Shown: in pieces, positions 18,340 through 30,403 of the stretch
How positions within the stretch are numbered: the first letter of the stretch is position 1
Layout: the number at the start of each line of letters is the position of its first letter
Source of the DNA: Pseudomonas fluorescens
GTDB taxonomy: Bacteria > Pseudomonadota > Gammaproteobacteria > Pseudomonadales > Pseudomonadaceae
DNA length: 64,000 bases
Direction: 5' to 3'
NCBI GenBank assembly: GCA_902825215.1
Contig: LR782234.1
Span: 186,001 to 250,000, forward strand
Notes under the pieces: model-generated
Told to the model about the DNA's origin: nothing
Seen by the model: only the letters and a program-made list of their open reading frames with translations
Database searches by the model: none
Translations under genes and position numbers: made by a program

Positions 18340-19329
18340 ATGTCGATCGAAGTGCGTAACGTCAGCAAGAATTTCAACGCGTTCAAGGCGCTGGACAACA
18401 TCAGCCTGGACATCCAGAGCGGTGAGCTGGTCGCGCTGCTGGGGCCTTCGGGCTGTGGCAAAACCACGCTGCTGCGGATCATTGCCGGTCTGGAAACTCC
18501 CGATCAGGGCAACATCGTCTTCCACGGTGAAGACGTCTCCGGCCACGATGTGCGTGATCGCAACGTCGGTTTCGTATTTCAGCACTACGCCTTGTTCCGG
18601 CACATGACGGTGTTCGACAACGTCGCATTCGGCCTGCGCATGAAGCCGAAAAACCAGCGCTCGAGCGAAAGCCAGATTGCGACCAAGGTTCATGAACTGC
18701 TGAACATGGTGCAGCTGGACTGGCTGTCGGATCGTTACCCGGAGCAGCTGTCCGGGGGGCAGCGCCAGCGCATCGCACTGGCCCGAGCCTTGGCGGTGGA
18801 GCCGAAAGTTCTGCTACTCGATGAGCCGTTCGGCGCCCTCGATGCCAAGGTGCGCAAAGAGCTGCGCCGCTGGCTGGCGCGCCTGCACGAGGACATCAAC
18901 CTGACCTCGGTATTCGTGACTCACGACCAGGAAGAAGCGATGGAAGTCGCCGACCGCATCGTGGTGATGAACAAAGGCGTGATCGAGCAGATCGGCTCAC
19001 CGGGCGACGTCTACGAAAACCCGGCCAGCGATTTCGTTTATCACTTCCTCGGCGATTCGAATCGTTTGCTGCTCAGCGACGACAACCACGTGCTGTTCCG
19101 CCCGCACGAAGTGTCGTTGTCCAAGCATGAGCTGGAAGATCACCATGCGGCTGAGGTGCGTGATATCCGGCCGTTGGGAGCGACTACGCGGGTGACGCTG
19201 AAGGTTGAAGGGCAGAGCGATCTGATCGAGGCCGAAGTGGTCAAGGATCACGACAGCCTGATTGGCCTGGCCAAGGGCGAAACGCTGTTCTTCAAACCGA
19301 AGGTCTGGCAGAAGGTCGCCAACCTTTAA
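18340..19329 (+). CDS. cysA: Sulfate ABC transporter ATPase CysA
   Basis: A 329-residue ATP-binding subunit. Walker A is GPSGCGKTT near residue 35, the signature is [15 protein letters not shown], Walker B is [11 protein letters not shown], and the switch histidine is in [15 protein letters not shown]. The C-terminal ~90 residues form a regulatory extension ([20 protein letters not shown]). It energises CysTW with Sbp. Confidence 0.95.
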   Translation: MSIEVRNVSKNFNAFKALDNISLDIQSGELVALLGPSGCGKTTLLRIIAGLETPDQGNIVFHGEDVSGHDVRDRNVGFVFQHYALFRHMTVFDNVAFGLRMKPKNQRSSESQIATKVHELLNMVQLDWLSDRYPEQLSGGQRQRIALARALAVEPKVLLLDEPFGALDAKVRKELRRWLARLHEDINLTSVFVTHDQEEAMEVADRIVVMNKGVIEQIGSPGDVYENPASDFVYHFLGDSNRLLLSDDNHVLFRPHEVSLSKHELEDHHAAEVRDIRPLGATTRVTLKVEGQSDLIEAEVVKDHDSLIGLAKGETLFFKPKVWQKVANL

Positions 19330-19331
19330 CT

Positions 19332-19434
19332 GATCGTTCCCACGCTCTGCGTGGGAATGCATCCCGTGACGCTCCGCGTCACAGTGGACGCGGAGCGTCC
19401 ATGGCGGCGTTCCCACGCAGAGCGTGGGAACGAG
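19332..19434. repeat. GATCGTTCCCACGC-type palindromic repeat
   Basis: Starts GATCGTTCCCACGCTCTGCG and ends GCAGAGCGTGGGAACGA. The centre holds CGCTCCGCGTCAC and ACGCGGAGCGTCC. It follows the cysA stop by two bases. Confidence 0.85.
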
Positions 19435-19445
19435 CTGAAAATCCC

Positions 19446-19473
19446 TGTGGGAGCGAGCCTGCTCGCGAAAGCG
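19446..19473. repeat. Single REP unit
   Basis: One unpaired TGTGGGAGCGAGCCTGCTCG copy next to the preceding repeat. No inverted partner was found nearby. Confidence 0.8.
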
Positions 19474-19475
19474 AT

Positions 19476-20000
19476 TTAGACAGCCGCACGATTCGGATTG
19501 ACCCGCACCCCTCCCGCCCGCGCCTCGATCTGCGCTTTCAGTTCATGCCGCAGCCCGAGCAAAAACGCCAGCTCGGCCACCACAAACAGCGGCCCGACAA
19601 TCAGCCCCGACACATCATCGACAAACGCCGGTTTGCGCCCTTCGTAGTGATGCCCGACAAACTGGATCACCCAGCCAATCACGAACATCCCCAGCCCGCC
19701 GCTCAGCCAGACCATGGTGCTCTGCTGCGCCAGCGCATGCCCGGCCCAGACCGATAGCCCCATCAATACCGTCATCAACACACCGAGCTTCAATTCCAGG
19801 CGCAGATAAAACCACGCCGAAGCCAACGCCAGCACAACGGCCGGAGAAATCCACAGACCGCCCAGCGACCATTGCGGGCGTGACAACAACACCGCCACCG
19901 CCACAATGATCAGCGGGATGCCGACAAAGTGGCTGGCGATGTTGCGCGGGTCGCGGTGGTAGGCGGCGTACTGACTGAGATGGTCGACGAGGCTTTTCAT
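19476..20000 (-). CDS. Mpo1-like (DUF962) membrane protein
   Basis: A 174-residue protein with four membrane segments. The motif YAAYHRDPRNIASHFVGIPLI near the start holds the histidines shared with yeast Mpo1, an iron-dependent dioxygenase of 2-hydroxy fatty acids. A second conserved histidine block is WVIQFVGHHYEGRKPAF. GGAGGAAC lies just before the ATG at 20000; the frame is open further upstream but overlaps the divergent regulator's leader. A role in fatty acid alpha-oxidation is inferred from the family only. Confidence 0.8.
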   Translation of the reverse strand: MKSLVDHLSQYAAYHRDPRNIASHFVGIPLIIVAVAVLLSRPQWSLGGLWISPAVVLALASAWFYLRLELKLGVLMTVLMGLSVWAGHALAQQSTMVWLSGGLGMFVIGWVIQFVGHHYEGRKPAFVDDVSGLIVGPLFVVAELAFLLGLRHELKAQIEARAGGVRVNPNRAAV

Positions 20001-20084
20001 TGTTGTTCCTCCAGTGAGATTGGTTGCATCATCCCCCGGCAGCCGGGTTCGCTCTGTCGGGCAGGCGACAATCCAGGAGGGTTT

Positions 20085-20762
20085 ATGCACATACGTTCAC
20101 GGCTGCTGACCGGGCACTGGTTCAGTCATCTGCCGGCATCCTTTCAGGATAGTCTGCTGGCGGCGGGCCGCGAGCGGCGGCTGACGGCGGGACAGCGCCT
20201 GTTTCAGCGCGGTGACGCACCGTGCGGCTTGTACGCGGTGCTCGATGGTGCCGTGCGCATCGGCGCGGTGAGCGAGCAGGGCAAAGAGGCGTTGTTGAGT
20301 CTGGTCGAGGCGCCGCACTGGTTTGGCGAAATCTGCCTGTTCGATGGTCAGCCGCGTACCCATGATGCTTATGCAGTCGGGGCCTGCACTTTGCTGAATA
20401 TTCCGCAGGCGGCATTGTTGAAATTGCTCGACGAGCAGCCCGTGTACTGGCGCCATCTGGCCTTGTTGATGAGCCACAAACTGCGCCTGGCCTTCATCAG
20501 TCTGGAACAGCTCAGCCTGCTGCCGGCCCCGGCGCGGCTGGCGCATCGTTTGTTGATGATTGCCGAGGGCTACGGCGAACTCGACGCGCCGCGCCGAGTG
20601 CTGCAACTGCCGCAGGAGCAACTGGCCGCGATGCTGTCGCTGTCGCGGCAGACCACTAACCAGATTCTCAAGGATTTGCAGGGGCAGGGGATCATTGGCC
20701 TGGCATACGGCGAGATCGAGATCCTCGATGCCGCGCGATTGCGGGCGCTGACCACACTCTAG
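20085..20762 (+). CDS. Crp/Fnr-family transcription regulator
   Basis: A 225-residue protein with an N-terminal cyclic-nucleotide-binding-type beta roll (LFQRGDAPCGLYAVLDGAVRIGAVSEQGKEALL, HWFGEICLFDGQPRTHDAYA). The C-terminal winged helix has the recognition helix SLSRQTTNQILKDLQGQG. There is no Fnr-type cysteine cluster. AGGAGG is four bases before the ATG, so the longer open frame upstream is not used. The gene is divergent from the Mpo1-like gene with an 84-bp spacer and may control it; the effector is unknown. Confidence 0.85.
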   Translation: MHIRSRLLTGHWFSHLPASFQDSLLAAGRERRLTAGQRLFQRGDAPCGLYAVLDGAVRIGAVSEQGKEALLSLVEAPHWFGEICLFDGQPRTHDAYAVGACTLLNIPQAALLKLLDEQPVYWRHLALLMSHKLRLAFISLEQLSLLPAPARLAHRLLMIAEGYGELDAPRRVLQLPQEQLAAMLSLSRQTTNQILKDLQGQGIIGLAYGEIEILDAARLRALTTL

Positions 20763-20778
20763 GATTCCCACCGACCCC

Positions 20779-20867
20779 TGTAGGAGTGAGCCTGCTCGCG
20801 ATAGCGATATGTCAGTCACACATGAATCAACTGACAGATTGCTATCGCGAGCAGGCTCACTCCTACA
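20779..20867. repeat. REP-type inverted pair
   Basis: TGTAGGAGTGAGCCTGCTCG is followed by the complement CGAGCAGGCTCACTCCTACA. It lies between two convergent genes. Confidence 0.9.
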
Positions 20868-20884
20868 CGGGATCGGCGTTGGGA

Positions 20885-21295
20885 TTACGAACCGCGATAA
20901 GTCGAGAAACCATACGGGCTGAGCAGCAGCGGGATGTGGTAATGCTGGTCGGTCTGCTTCACTTCAAAGATCACCGGGATTTCCGGGAAGAATGTGTCGT
21001 GCTTGATCTTCTTGTAGTACTCGCCGGTCTTGAACACCACGCGGTATTCACCCGCTTCAAAGGGCTGCCTGGCCGGGAACAGTTCGGCGATTCGCCCTTG
21101 TTCGTTGGTGGTGCCTTGCGCCAGCGGCTGCCAGTCCGTGCCGACATGCTTTTCCAGCGAGACATTGATGCCCGGTGAGGGCAGGCCGTTTTCCAGGTTG
21201 AGCACGTGCACGCTCAATGGGTTGCCGGCGGCCAGCGCCAGGCTCGAAACAGCGCTCAGGCCAAGGGCGGCGAGGGTCATGCGCAGGGTGGTCAT
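20885..21295 (-). CDS. uraH: Periplasmic 5-hydroxyisourate hydrolase
   Basis: A 136-residue transthyretin-like enzyme that opens 5-hydroxyisourate, the product of urate oxidation. A signal peptide of about 22 residues (ending SSLALA) indicates the periplasm. The active-site signatures are LSVHVLNLENGLPSPG, the HIPLLLSPYGFSTYRGS end with the family C-terminal YRGS, and conserved His and Arg residues. It is 11 bp downstream of the GlcG-like gene, so the two form an operon. A two-component system of HprRS type is divergent, as in E. coli where hiuH lies beside hprRS. Confidence 0.92.
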   Translation of the reverse strand: MTTLRMTLAALGLSAVSSLALAAGNPLSVHVLNLENGLPSPGINVSLEKHVGTDWQPLAQGTTNEQGRIAELFPARQPFEAGEYRVVFKTGEYYKKIKHDTFFPEIPVIFEVKQTDQHYHIPLLLSPYGFSTYRGS

Positions 21296-21306
21296 GGTGG
21301 TTCTCC

Positions 21307-21792
21307 TTAGTGGGAAGAGGTGATGGTCAGGCCGGCCTTGTCGGCGGCCGCGAGAGCGCAGTTTTCGTCCTGCTCGCCGCCGCCGGAACCGGCCACGCCG
21401 ATGGCACCGACCAGTTCGCTGCCGGCGAACAACGGGATGCCGCCGCCCAGCAACAGCAATTCATCGAGGGTGTTGAGGTTGGCGGTTTCCGGGTTGTTGC
21501 GAGCGCGCTCGGCGAACAGTCGTGTCGGCGTCTTGGTCGACAGTGCGGTGTAGGCCTTGCGCTGGCTGGCGGCGGTGTTGTGCGGGCCGATGCCATCGCC
21601 GCGCAGGGTCACCAGCAGGTTGCCGCCACGGTCGAGCACCGAGACTGTGCCGGTGCAGGTGCTCATCGCCTTGTCGGCGAGCCAGCGCGCGGTTTTCAGA
21701 TCGAGGTCGGCGTGGCGCGGTAATTCCGGGCTGGCGACAGCGGCGCCACTCAGGCCGATCATCAGGCTTGCAACGAGGTATTTGACGGTCAT
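21307..21792 (-). CDS. Exported GlcG/HbpS-type heme-binding-like protein
   Basis: A 161-residue protein with a signal peptide of about 20 residues and a GlcG/HbpS (DUF336) domain: GTVSVLDRGGNLLVTLRGDG, then the glycine-rich loop GGGIPLFAGSELVGAIGVAGSGGGEQDENCA. GGAG seven bases before the ATG at 21792 supports this start; a TTG two codons earlier is possible. It is the first gene of an operon with the hydroxyisourate hydrolase and shares the regulatory region with the divergent response regulator. Family members bind heme or cobalamin, or act in oxidative stress; the ligand here is not known. Confidence 0.8.
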   Translation of the reverse strand: MTVKYLVASLMIGLSGAAVASPELPRHADLDLKTARWLADKAMSTCTGTVSVLDRGGNLLVTLRGDGIGPHNTAASQRKAYTALSTKTPTRLFAERARNNPETANLNTLDELLLLGGGIPLFAGSELVGAIGVAGSGGGEQDENCALAAADKAGLTITSSH

Positions 21793-21858
21793 GGACAAGC
21801 TCCAGAAGCGAAGGTCGTCACCTTAACGGCCGGTCCTCGTCAGAACCTCGTCAGTTGG

Positions 21859-21874
21859 ATTACAAGTTTGTAAT
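21859..21874. promoter_or_regulatory. HprR/CusR-type operator box
   Basis: ATTACAA-GT-TTGTAAT is a perfect 7-bp inverted repeat with a two-base centre. It closely resembles the E. coli HprR box (CATTACAAAATTGTAATG). It is centred in the 136-bp space between the GlcG-like/uraH operon and the response regulator gene, so it could control both directions. Confidence 0.75.
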
Positions 21875-21928
21875 GGGCAACGCCGCCGAAGGCGCCTAGC
21901 CTGTGTGCCTTAATGAACGAGGTGTGCC

Positions 21929-22609
21929 ATGCGTTTGCTGGTTGTAGAAGACGAAGCCAAGACTGCGAACTTCCTCGCCAAAGGTCTGGGCGAGTCGGGT
22001 TTTGCCGTGGACGTAGCGCTCAATGGCCTCGATGGCCGCTACTTTATCGAGCAGCAGGAATACGACCTGATCATCCTCGACGTGATGCTGCCCGGTCTTA
22101 ACGGCTGGCAATTGCTGCAACTGATCCGCCAGCGCGGCGCCACTCCCGTGTTGTTTCTCACGGCCAAGGACGCCATTGAAGACCGCGTGCGCGGTCTCGA
22201 ACTGGGTGCCGACGATTATCTGCTCAAACCCTTCGCCTTCGCCGAACTGCTCGCGCGGGTGCGTACCTTGCTGCGGCGCGGGCCGATGCGCGAGGCCGAG
22301 TCTTACCAGATCGCCGATCTGGAAATCGATGTGCTGCGCCGCCGCGTCAGTCGTGGCGGCCAGCGCATCGCCCTGACCAATAAGGAATTCGCCCTGCTGC
22401 AATTGCTCGCCAGCCGCCAGGGCGAAGTGTTGTCGCGCACGCTGATCGCCTCGCAGGTGTGGAACCTGAATTTCGACAGCGACACCAACATGGTCGAAGT
22501 GGCGGTGCGCCGTCTGCGCTCCAAGGTCGATGATCCGTATATGCCTAAACTGATTCACACCGTGCGCGGCGTCGGTTATCAACTGGAAGCGCCGGACGAT
22601 GTGGAGTAA
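21929..22609 (+). CDS. OmpR-family response regulator (HprR/CopR-like)
   Basis: A 226-residue regulator. The receiver domain has VVEDE, phospho-acceptor Asp51 in [13 protein letters not shown], the TAKD switch and the lysine in [16 protein letters not shown]. The winged-helix DNA-binding domain ends [28 protein letters not shown]. It belongs to the heavy-metal/H2O2-responsive CusR-CopR-HprR group. Two observations favour an HprR-like role: a divergent hydroxyisourate hydrolase gene and an HprR-type palindrome in between. It overlaps the kinase gene by 11 bp. Confidence 0.88.
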   Translation: MRLLVVEDEAKTANFLAKGLGESGFAVDVALNGLDGRYFIEQQEYDLIILDVMLPGLNGWQLLQLIRQRGATPVLFLTAKDAIEDRVRGLELGADDYLLKPFAFAELLARVRTLLRRGPMREAESYQIADLEIDVLRRRVSRGGQRIALTNKEFALLQLLASRQGEVLSRTLIASQVWNLNFDSDTNMVEVAVRRLRSKVDDPYMPKLIHTVRGVGYQLEAPDDVE

Positions 22610-23984
22610 GTCGATCGCCTGGCGTCTGGCCCTGGCCTTCGCCATTGTTTGTGCATTGGTGCTGAGCGCGATTGGCGTTTTTCTTTATCGCTCGCTGGCC
22701 TCGGAGCTGGCCTTTCGTGACGACATGGCCCTGCTGGGTCGCCTCGAACAAGTGCGCGCCTTGCTCGCTGACAGCGACAGCCTCGACGCCTTGCAGGCAC
22801 GGCCGCGGCTGTATCAGAACATGCTCGGCAATCTCGACAGCCTGCTGCTGGTGCGCCGCGCGGACGGCTCCAGCGTGATCACCATCAACCCGCGCCAGCG
22901 CGAGTTGCCGAACTTGAAGGCGATTGCCCGCGAGCAGATGCCGCAACGTCGCGACGTGCTGACATGGCAAGCAGGCGACGGTGCCGAAGTGGCGTTGTTG
23001 TCCGGTCAGGCGCAGGGCCCGAACGGTGAATCCCTTACGGTGATTGCCGGCAAGGTGCTGAGCGAGCGTGAACAGATGCTGAGCAGTTATCGCCTGCGCC
23101 TGTATCTCTCCGTCGGCCTCGGCGCGTTGCTCGCTTTTGCTCTTGGCCTGTTGTTGCTGCGCCGTGGGCTGCGCCCGTTACGCCAGTTGAGCGCAGCGGT
23201 TCGCGGCATTGATCTGCGCAGCCTCGATCAACGTCTGCCCGCCGAGGGCACACCGACAGAACTGCGCGAGCCGGTACAAGCACTCAACGGCATGCTCGCG
23301 CGGCTGGATGACAGCGTGCAGCGCCTGTCGCAGTTCTCCGCCGACCTCGCCCATGAAATCCGCACGCCGCTGCACACCTTGCTGGCGAGCAACGGCCAGG
23401 CGTTGAATCACCCGCGCAGTACAGCCGAATATCAGGAAGTGCTGGCCTCGAACATGGAAGAGTTCGAACGCCTCAAACGCATGGCCGAGAACCTGATGTT
23501 CCTCGCCCGCGCCGAACAGGCCGAGCGCGCACTGAATCTGCAAACGCTGGATCTGCACAGCGTCGGCGATGAACTGTGTGATTACTTCGAAGCGCTGGCG
23601 GACGATCGCGACCTGCGCCTGGACAACCAACTGCACGGCGAACTGCTTGCCGATCAGCAGTTGTTGCAACGGGCACTCGGAAACCTGTTGGCCAATGCCG
23701 TGCGCCATGCCGACCCCGGCACCGTTATCCGCCTGCGCCGCCGCGACGAGCCGGGCCGGGTCTGGCTGCAAGTGCACAACCACGGCCCCGCCATCGCGCC
23801 CGAGCATCTGGGCAAACTGTTCGACCGCTTCTACCGCGTCGATCCCTCACGGGCGGAACCCGGGGATTCGGGTGGGTTGGGACTGGCGATCGTGCAGTCG
23901 ATCATGCAGTTGCATGGGGGGCAGGTGCGGGTCAGGAGTGACGCCGACGGCACTGTTTTTGAGCTGGGATTTGGGGTGGTCTGA
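22599..23984 (+). CDS. Sensor histidine kinase (HprS/CusS-like)
   Basis: A 461-residue membrane kinase. Membrane segments at about 8-30 and 165-187 enclose a ~135-residue periplasmic domain, then comes a HAMP region. His252 in [16 protein letters not shown] is the phosphorylation site. The ATPase has [13 protein letters not shown] (N box), [16 protein letters not shown] (G box) and FDRFYRVD. The last ~20 bases before the next REP pair close the operon. The periplasmic domain has no cysteine or methionine-rich copper cluster, so peroxide, hypochlorous acid or another signal is as likely as metal. Confidence 0.88.
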   Translation: MWSKSIAWRLALAFAIVCALVLSAIGVFLYRSLASELAFRDDMALLGRLEQVRALLADSDSLDALQARPRLYQNMLGNLDSLLLVRRADGSSVITINPRQRELPNLKAIAREQMPQRRDVLTWQAGDGAEVALLSGQAQGPNGESLTVIAGKVLSEREQMLSSYRLRLYLSVGLGALLAFALGLLLLRRGLRPLRQLSAAVRGIDLRSLDQRLPAEGTPTELREPVQALNGMLARLDDSVQRLSQFSADLAHEIRTPLHTLLASNGQALNHPRSTAEYQEVLASNMEEFERLKRMAENLMFLARAEQAERALNLQTLDLHSVGDELCDYFEALADDRDLRLDNQLHGELLADQQLLQRALGNLLANAVRHADPGTVIRLRRRDEPGRVWLQVHNHGPAIAPEHLGKLFDRFYRVDPSRAEPGDSGGLGLAIVQSIMQLHGGQVRVRSDADGTVFELGFGVV

Positions 23985-23990
23985 CGGCCT

Positions 23991-24058
23991 CTTCGCGAGC
24001 AGGCTCGCTCCCACAGTTGGAATGCGTTCCCTGTGGGAGCGAGCCTGCTCGCGAAGGC
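23991..24058. repeat. REP-type inverted pair
   Basis: CTTCGCGAGCAGGCTCGCTC is followed within 16 bases by its complement, giving an almost perfect 28-bp stem. It lies between convergent genes. Confidence 0.9.
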
Positions 24059-24085
24059 ACTGGATCACACAACGGTGATTTCGGA

Positions 24086-25090
24086 TCAGCGCAACTGATC
24101 ACGAAACTGCCCCGGCGTCATCCCGGTCCAGCGTTTGAAGGCGCGGCTGAAGCTGCTGGTGTCGGCGAAGCCGAGCAGATAACTCACTTCGCTCAATGAA
24201 CACTGCGGATCGCGCAGGTGCAGCAGCGCGAGGTTTTCGCGGCTTTCGTTGAGCAGGGTGTCGAAGCGGCAGCCTTCATCGGCCAGATGCCGTTGCAGGC
24301 TGCGCAAACTCAGGTGCAAGGCCTGGGCGATGCGCTCGGCGCTGGGTTCGCCTTCGGGCAGTTGTTCTTCGATGGCGTCGCGCACCTTGCGCTCCCAGGT
24401 CAGCGGTTGCAGCTGCGCCAGGGTGCGCTTGAGCACCGCTTCGTTGTGTTCGGCCAGTTCCGGGTTAGCGTCGTCGAGGTGGCTGTCGAAGTCAGCGAGG
24501 GCGAATTCCAAGCGATCCTCTGCACAGCCGAAATGCACCGGGGCGCGAAAGACTTTGTGCCATTGATGGGCATCGGTCGGTTCAGGGCGGCGCAGATAAA
24601 CCGCCAGCGGTGCGTAATCACGGCCGAGGCGATTACGACAGGTGCGCACGTAGATCGCGGTGAAGGCATCGATGGCTTCGAAGGCCGGCGCCGGGTTGCC
24701 CACGGGGACTTTCAAACGGAATAGATAGCGGTCGGCGCTGCGGCTCAGCTCCAGTTCCAGCGCATCACTGACGACCGGGTGATAGCGCACGATGCGCTCG
24801 AACACTTCGCGCAAGCTGCCGCTGGCGACCAGCGCATAGCCGAGCGCGTGAAAGGTGGTCGGGCTGACGAAGCGCGACACGCGCAAGCCCAGCGCCGGGT
24901 CACCGCTGGCCTCAACAGCGAGCGCCCACAAACGCGTGGTGCCGGACAATGGATAGCGCGCGTTGGGATCGTCCATCAGGCTCGGGTCGAGCCCGGCCTG
25001 TTGGCACAGGGCGATGCTGTCCAGCCCCAGCGCATCGAGTTGCTTGCGCAGGGCGCGGGTCCAGCTGGCGAGGGAGGTCGGTTCCTTCAT
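24086..25090 (-). CDS. AraC-family regulator (OruR-like domain)
   Basis: A 334-residue regulator. Residues ~20-200 form the arabinose-binding-like domain of the OruR group (GDPALGLRVSRFVSPTTFHALGYALVASGSLREVFERIVRYH). The C-terminal double helix-turn-helix is IAQALHLSLRSLQRHLADEG and VSYLLGFADTSSFSRAFKRWTG. It is divergent from a fatty acid desaturase gene with 100 bp between the starts, and regulators of this group often control adjacent lipid genes, so the desaturase is the likely target. Confidence 0.85.
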   Translation of the reverse strand: MKEPTSLASWTRALRKQLDALGLDSIALCQQAGLDPSLMDDPNARYPLSGTTRLWALAVEASGDPALGLRVSRFVSPTTFHALGYALVASGSLREVFERIVRYHPVVSDALELELSRSADRYLFRLKVPVGNPAPAFEAIDAFTAIYVRTCRNRLGRDYAPLAVYLRRPEPTDAHQWHKVFRAPVHFGCAEDRLEFALADFDSHLDDANPELAEHNEAVLKRTLAQLQPLTWERKVRDAIEEQLPEGEPSAERIAQALHLSLRSLQRHLADEGCRFDTLLNESRENLALLHLRDPQCSLSEVSYLLGFADTSSFSRAFKRWTGMTPGQFRDQLR

Positions 25091-25190
25091 GCTGATTGGC
25101 GCGTCCGGTCAACAGATTGGCGTTCTTGGCTAGCGCGATTGATGCCCCGGCAAGGCACGATTCACACATCTTAGACCCGAGGATGGAAGC

Positions 25191-26264
25191 ATGGACGGTA
25201 CTTCTGCAAGCCCCCAGCGGCTCAATGCGACGCAGCGCTCAGCGCGTATTCGCGAGGTGGTGCTGGGCAGAGGCGTGGAACTGCGCAAGCGCTACCCGAT
25301 TCTCCAGCATCAGGACGCGCTGGGCGCAGGGATATTGGCGTTTGCCCTGGCCGGCATGATCGGCTCGGCCGCGTTGTATATCAGTGGTCACATGGCGTGG
25401 TGGGGGTGCCTGTTGCTCAATGCGTTTTTTGCCTCGCTGACCCATGAGCTTGAGCACGACCTGATCCACAGCATGTATTTCCGCAAGCAGCGCGTGCCGC
25501 ACAACCTGATGATGGGCCTGGTGTGGCTGGCGCGGCCGAGCACGATCAACCCGTGGATCCGGCGCCAGTTGCACCTCAATCACCACAAGGTCTCCGGTAC
25601 CGAAGCCGACATGGAAGAACGTGCGATCACCAACGGCGAGCCGTGGGGTTTGGCGCGGCTGCTGATGGTGGGCGACAACATGATGTCAGCCTTCATCCGC
25701 CTGTTGCGGGCCAAAACCTGGGCGCACAAGCTCGGCATTCTCAAGCGTGTGTTCAAGGTCTACGCGCCGTTGGCGCTGCTGCACTGGGGCGCGTGGTATG
25801 TGTTTTTGGGTTTTCACGCAGCGAACGGCGTTGCCTCTCTGCTGGGCGCGCCGATCGACTGGTCAGCCAACACGCTGGCGGTGATGCAGGTCATCGATAT
25901 CGCCGTTGTGGTGATTATCGGCCCGAATGTGCTGCGCACGTTTTGCCTGCACTTCATCAGCTCGAACATGCACTACTACGGCGACGTCGAGCCAGGCAAT
26001 GTGCTGCAGCAATGTCAGGTGCTGAACCCATGGTGGCTGTGGCCGTTGCAGGCGTTCTGCTTCAACTTCGGTAGCAGCCACGGGATTCATCATTTTGTGG
26101 TCAAGGAGCCGTTTTACATCCGCCAGATGACCGTGCCGGTGGCGCACAAAGTGATGCGCGAGATGGGGGTGCGGTTCAATGATTTCGGCACGTTTGGGCG
26201 AGCGAACCGGTTTGTGCGCCGGGATGCCGTTGCGCAGAAAGAGGTGCGTACGGCTCAAGCTTAA
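25191..26264 (+). CDS. Membrane fatty acid desaturase
   Basis: A 357-residue integral-membrane di-iron enzyme, distinct from desA. Histidine clusters are HELEHD (near residue 83), HLNHH (near 128) and HGIHH (near 300). Hydrophobic segments lie at about 45-75, 185-205 and 225-250. It probably inserts a double bond into or hydroxylates an acyl chain or related lipid; position and substrate cannot be read. The divergent AraC-type gene is the likely regulator. No acyl-carrier or reductase partner is adjacent. Confidence 0.82.
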   Translation: MDGTSASPQRLNATQRSARIREVVLGRGVELRKRYPILQHQDALGAGILAFALAGMIGSAALYISGHMAWWGCLLLNAFFASLTHELEHDLIHSMYFRKQRVPHNLMMGLVWLARPSTINPWIRRQLHLNHHKVSGTEADMEERAITNGEPWGLARLLMVGDNMMSAFIRLLRAKTWAHKLGILKRVFKVYAPLALLHWGAWYVFLGFHAANGVASLLGAPIDWSANTLAVMQVIDIAVVVIIGPNVLRTFCLHFISSNMHYYGDVEPGNVLQQCQVLNPWWLWPLQAFCFNFGSSHGIHHFVVKEPFYIRQMTVPVAHKVMREMGVRFNDFGTFGRANRFVRRDAVAQKEVRTAQA

Positions 26265-26283
26265 CGATCGACTGCCAAGGCCT

Positions 26284-26350
26284 CATCGCGAGCAGGCTCG
26301 CTCCCACAGGGAAACGCATTTCAATGTGGAAGCGAGCCTGCTCGCGATGG
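26284..26350. repeat. REP-type inverted pair
   Basis: ATCGCGAGCAGGCTCGCTCC is followed by GGAAGCGAGCCTGCTCGCGAT after a short centre. It lies between the convergent desaturase and arylsulfatase genes. Confidence 0.9.
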
Positions 26351-26367
26351 CGATAGTGCAGGTCACA

Positions 26368-28804
<2,437 letters not shown>

Positions 28805-28808
<4 letters not shown>

Positions 28809-30403
28809 GCGTGTCTCCAGCGGGTCGCGCGAATTTCCAGGCGTTGGCCGATCAGGTTGAGCAGGGCGCCGGTGAGGCCGACCAGGAGCATGCCGGCCAT
28901 GATCAGGTCCATGCGCAGCAGTTGCTGTGCGCCGATCATCTGGCTGCCGATGCCGCCGTTGGACGGCATGAAGTATTCGGCGCCGATAGTGCCGAGCCAG
29001 GCGTAGATCAGGCTCAGCCTGAGGCCGGCGAAAATGCCCGGCGCGGCACCGGGCAACACCAGGCGGCGCAGGCGTTGGCCGAGGCTCAGGCGCAGCACCT
29101 GCGCGGCTTCGTTGAGTTGCGGCGAGAGGTTGGCGACGCTGCGTTGCGTGGCGATGAACAACGGAAAGAATGCGGCGAAAGCGACGAACACCCACTTGGC
29201 CAACTCACCGAGGCCGAACCACGCGGTGAGCAGCGGCACCCACGCGAAAATCGCAATTTGCCGGATCGCCGCCAGCGTCGGACCGAGCAAGCGTTCACTG
29301 GTGCGCGACAGCCCTAGCAGCAAGCCGAGGGCGAAACCGAGCCCGCCGCCGAGCAGCAAGCCGCCGACTGTGCGTCCGAGGCTCAGGGCCAGGCCGCTGC
29401 TCAAGGTTCCGTCGCGCAGACCTTCCCACGCGGTTAACAGAACGGCCAGCGGGCTGACCAGAATGTTGGCATCGACCCACTGCTGATCGACCGCCAATTG
29501 CCACAGCGCCAGCAAGCTCAGCGGCAGCAGCCACGGTTGCAGTCGTTGCCAGCCTTGATAACGCGGGCCACGACGAATTTCGGCCGTCGCTGGATGCGGC
29601 CAATGCACCAGTTTGCGATCGAGCAGACCAATGCCGCGATCCATGGCCACGCCGAGCAAACCGATGACCACAATGCACACGAACACGATGTCGAGCATGA
29701 ACAACTGCCGCGCCCAGACCATCAGGTAGCCGATGCCTTCGCTGGACGCCAGCAGTTCGACGGCCAGCAGCGAGGTCCACCCGGCGGCCAGTGCCAGACG
29801 TACGCCCGCCATGAACGCGGGCAGGGCAGCGGGCAGGACCAGGCGGTGAATCAGCAGGGGTGGCGGCAGGCGCAGGACCGCTGCCGCTTCACGCAATTTC
29901 GGTTGCGCATCACGCACCCCGACCAGTGTGTGCAAGGTCACCGGCACCACGATCGCTTTGATCAGCACCACCAGTTTCAGCACTTCGCCAATGCCGAAAA
30001 ACACCATGAACAGGGGAATCCAGGCCAGTGTCGGCACCTGCGCCAGCCCGGCGAATGTCGGCAGAATCAACCGCTCCAGCCGTTGGCTGAAACCCAGCGC
30101 AGCGCCCAGTATGGCGCCCGCGAAAATTCCTGCGAGCAGACCCCAGAACAAGCGCTGCAGGCTGATCCACAGATGATTCCAGAGTTCACCTTGCGCAAGC
30201 TCCACGGCGCTGTTCCAGACCAGCGAAGGCGCCGGCAAAATCTGCTCGCTCATCCAGGCGTTACGCGCGGCCAGCCACCACAGTGCGAACAGAGCGAGCG
30301 GCAGCAGCCACGGCAACACACGCTGGTTAAGACCAGGCCAGATCGGTTGGCGCTTGAGCGGTGGCGCCGGCAGCGGCAGGCTGAGCAGGGAGTGTCGGGC
30401 CAT
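28805..30403 (-). CDS. atsB: Fused double-domain ABC permease AtsB
   Basis: A 532-residue permease in which two binding-protein-dependent permease domains are joined in one chain. Each half has its own EAA loop: REAAAVLRLPPPLLIHRLVLPAALP near residue 200 and NEAAQVLRLSLGQRLRRLVLPGAAPG near residue 455. The usual partner in this transporter class is a homodimer of one-domain subunits, so the duplication supplies a complete channel. GGAGG lies seven bases before the ATG at 30403. The frame stays open 56 codons upstream across the promoter region without a start signal. Confidence 0.88.
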
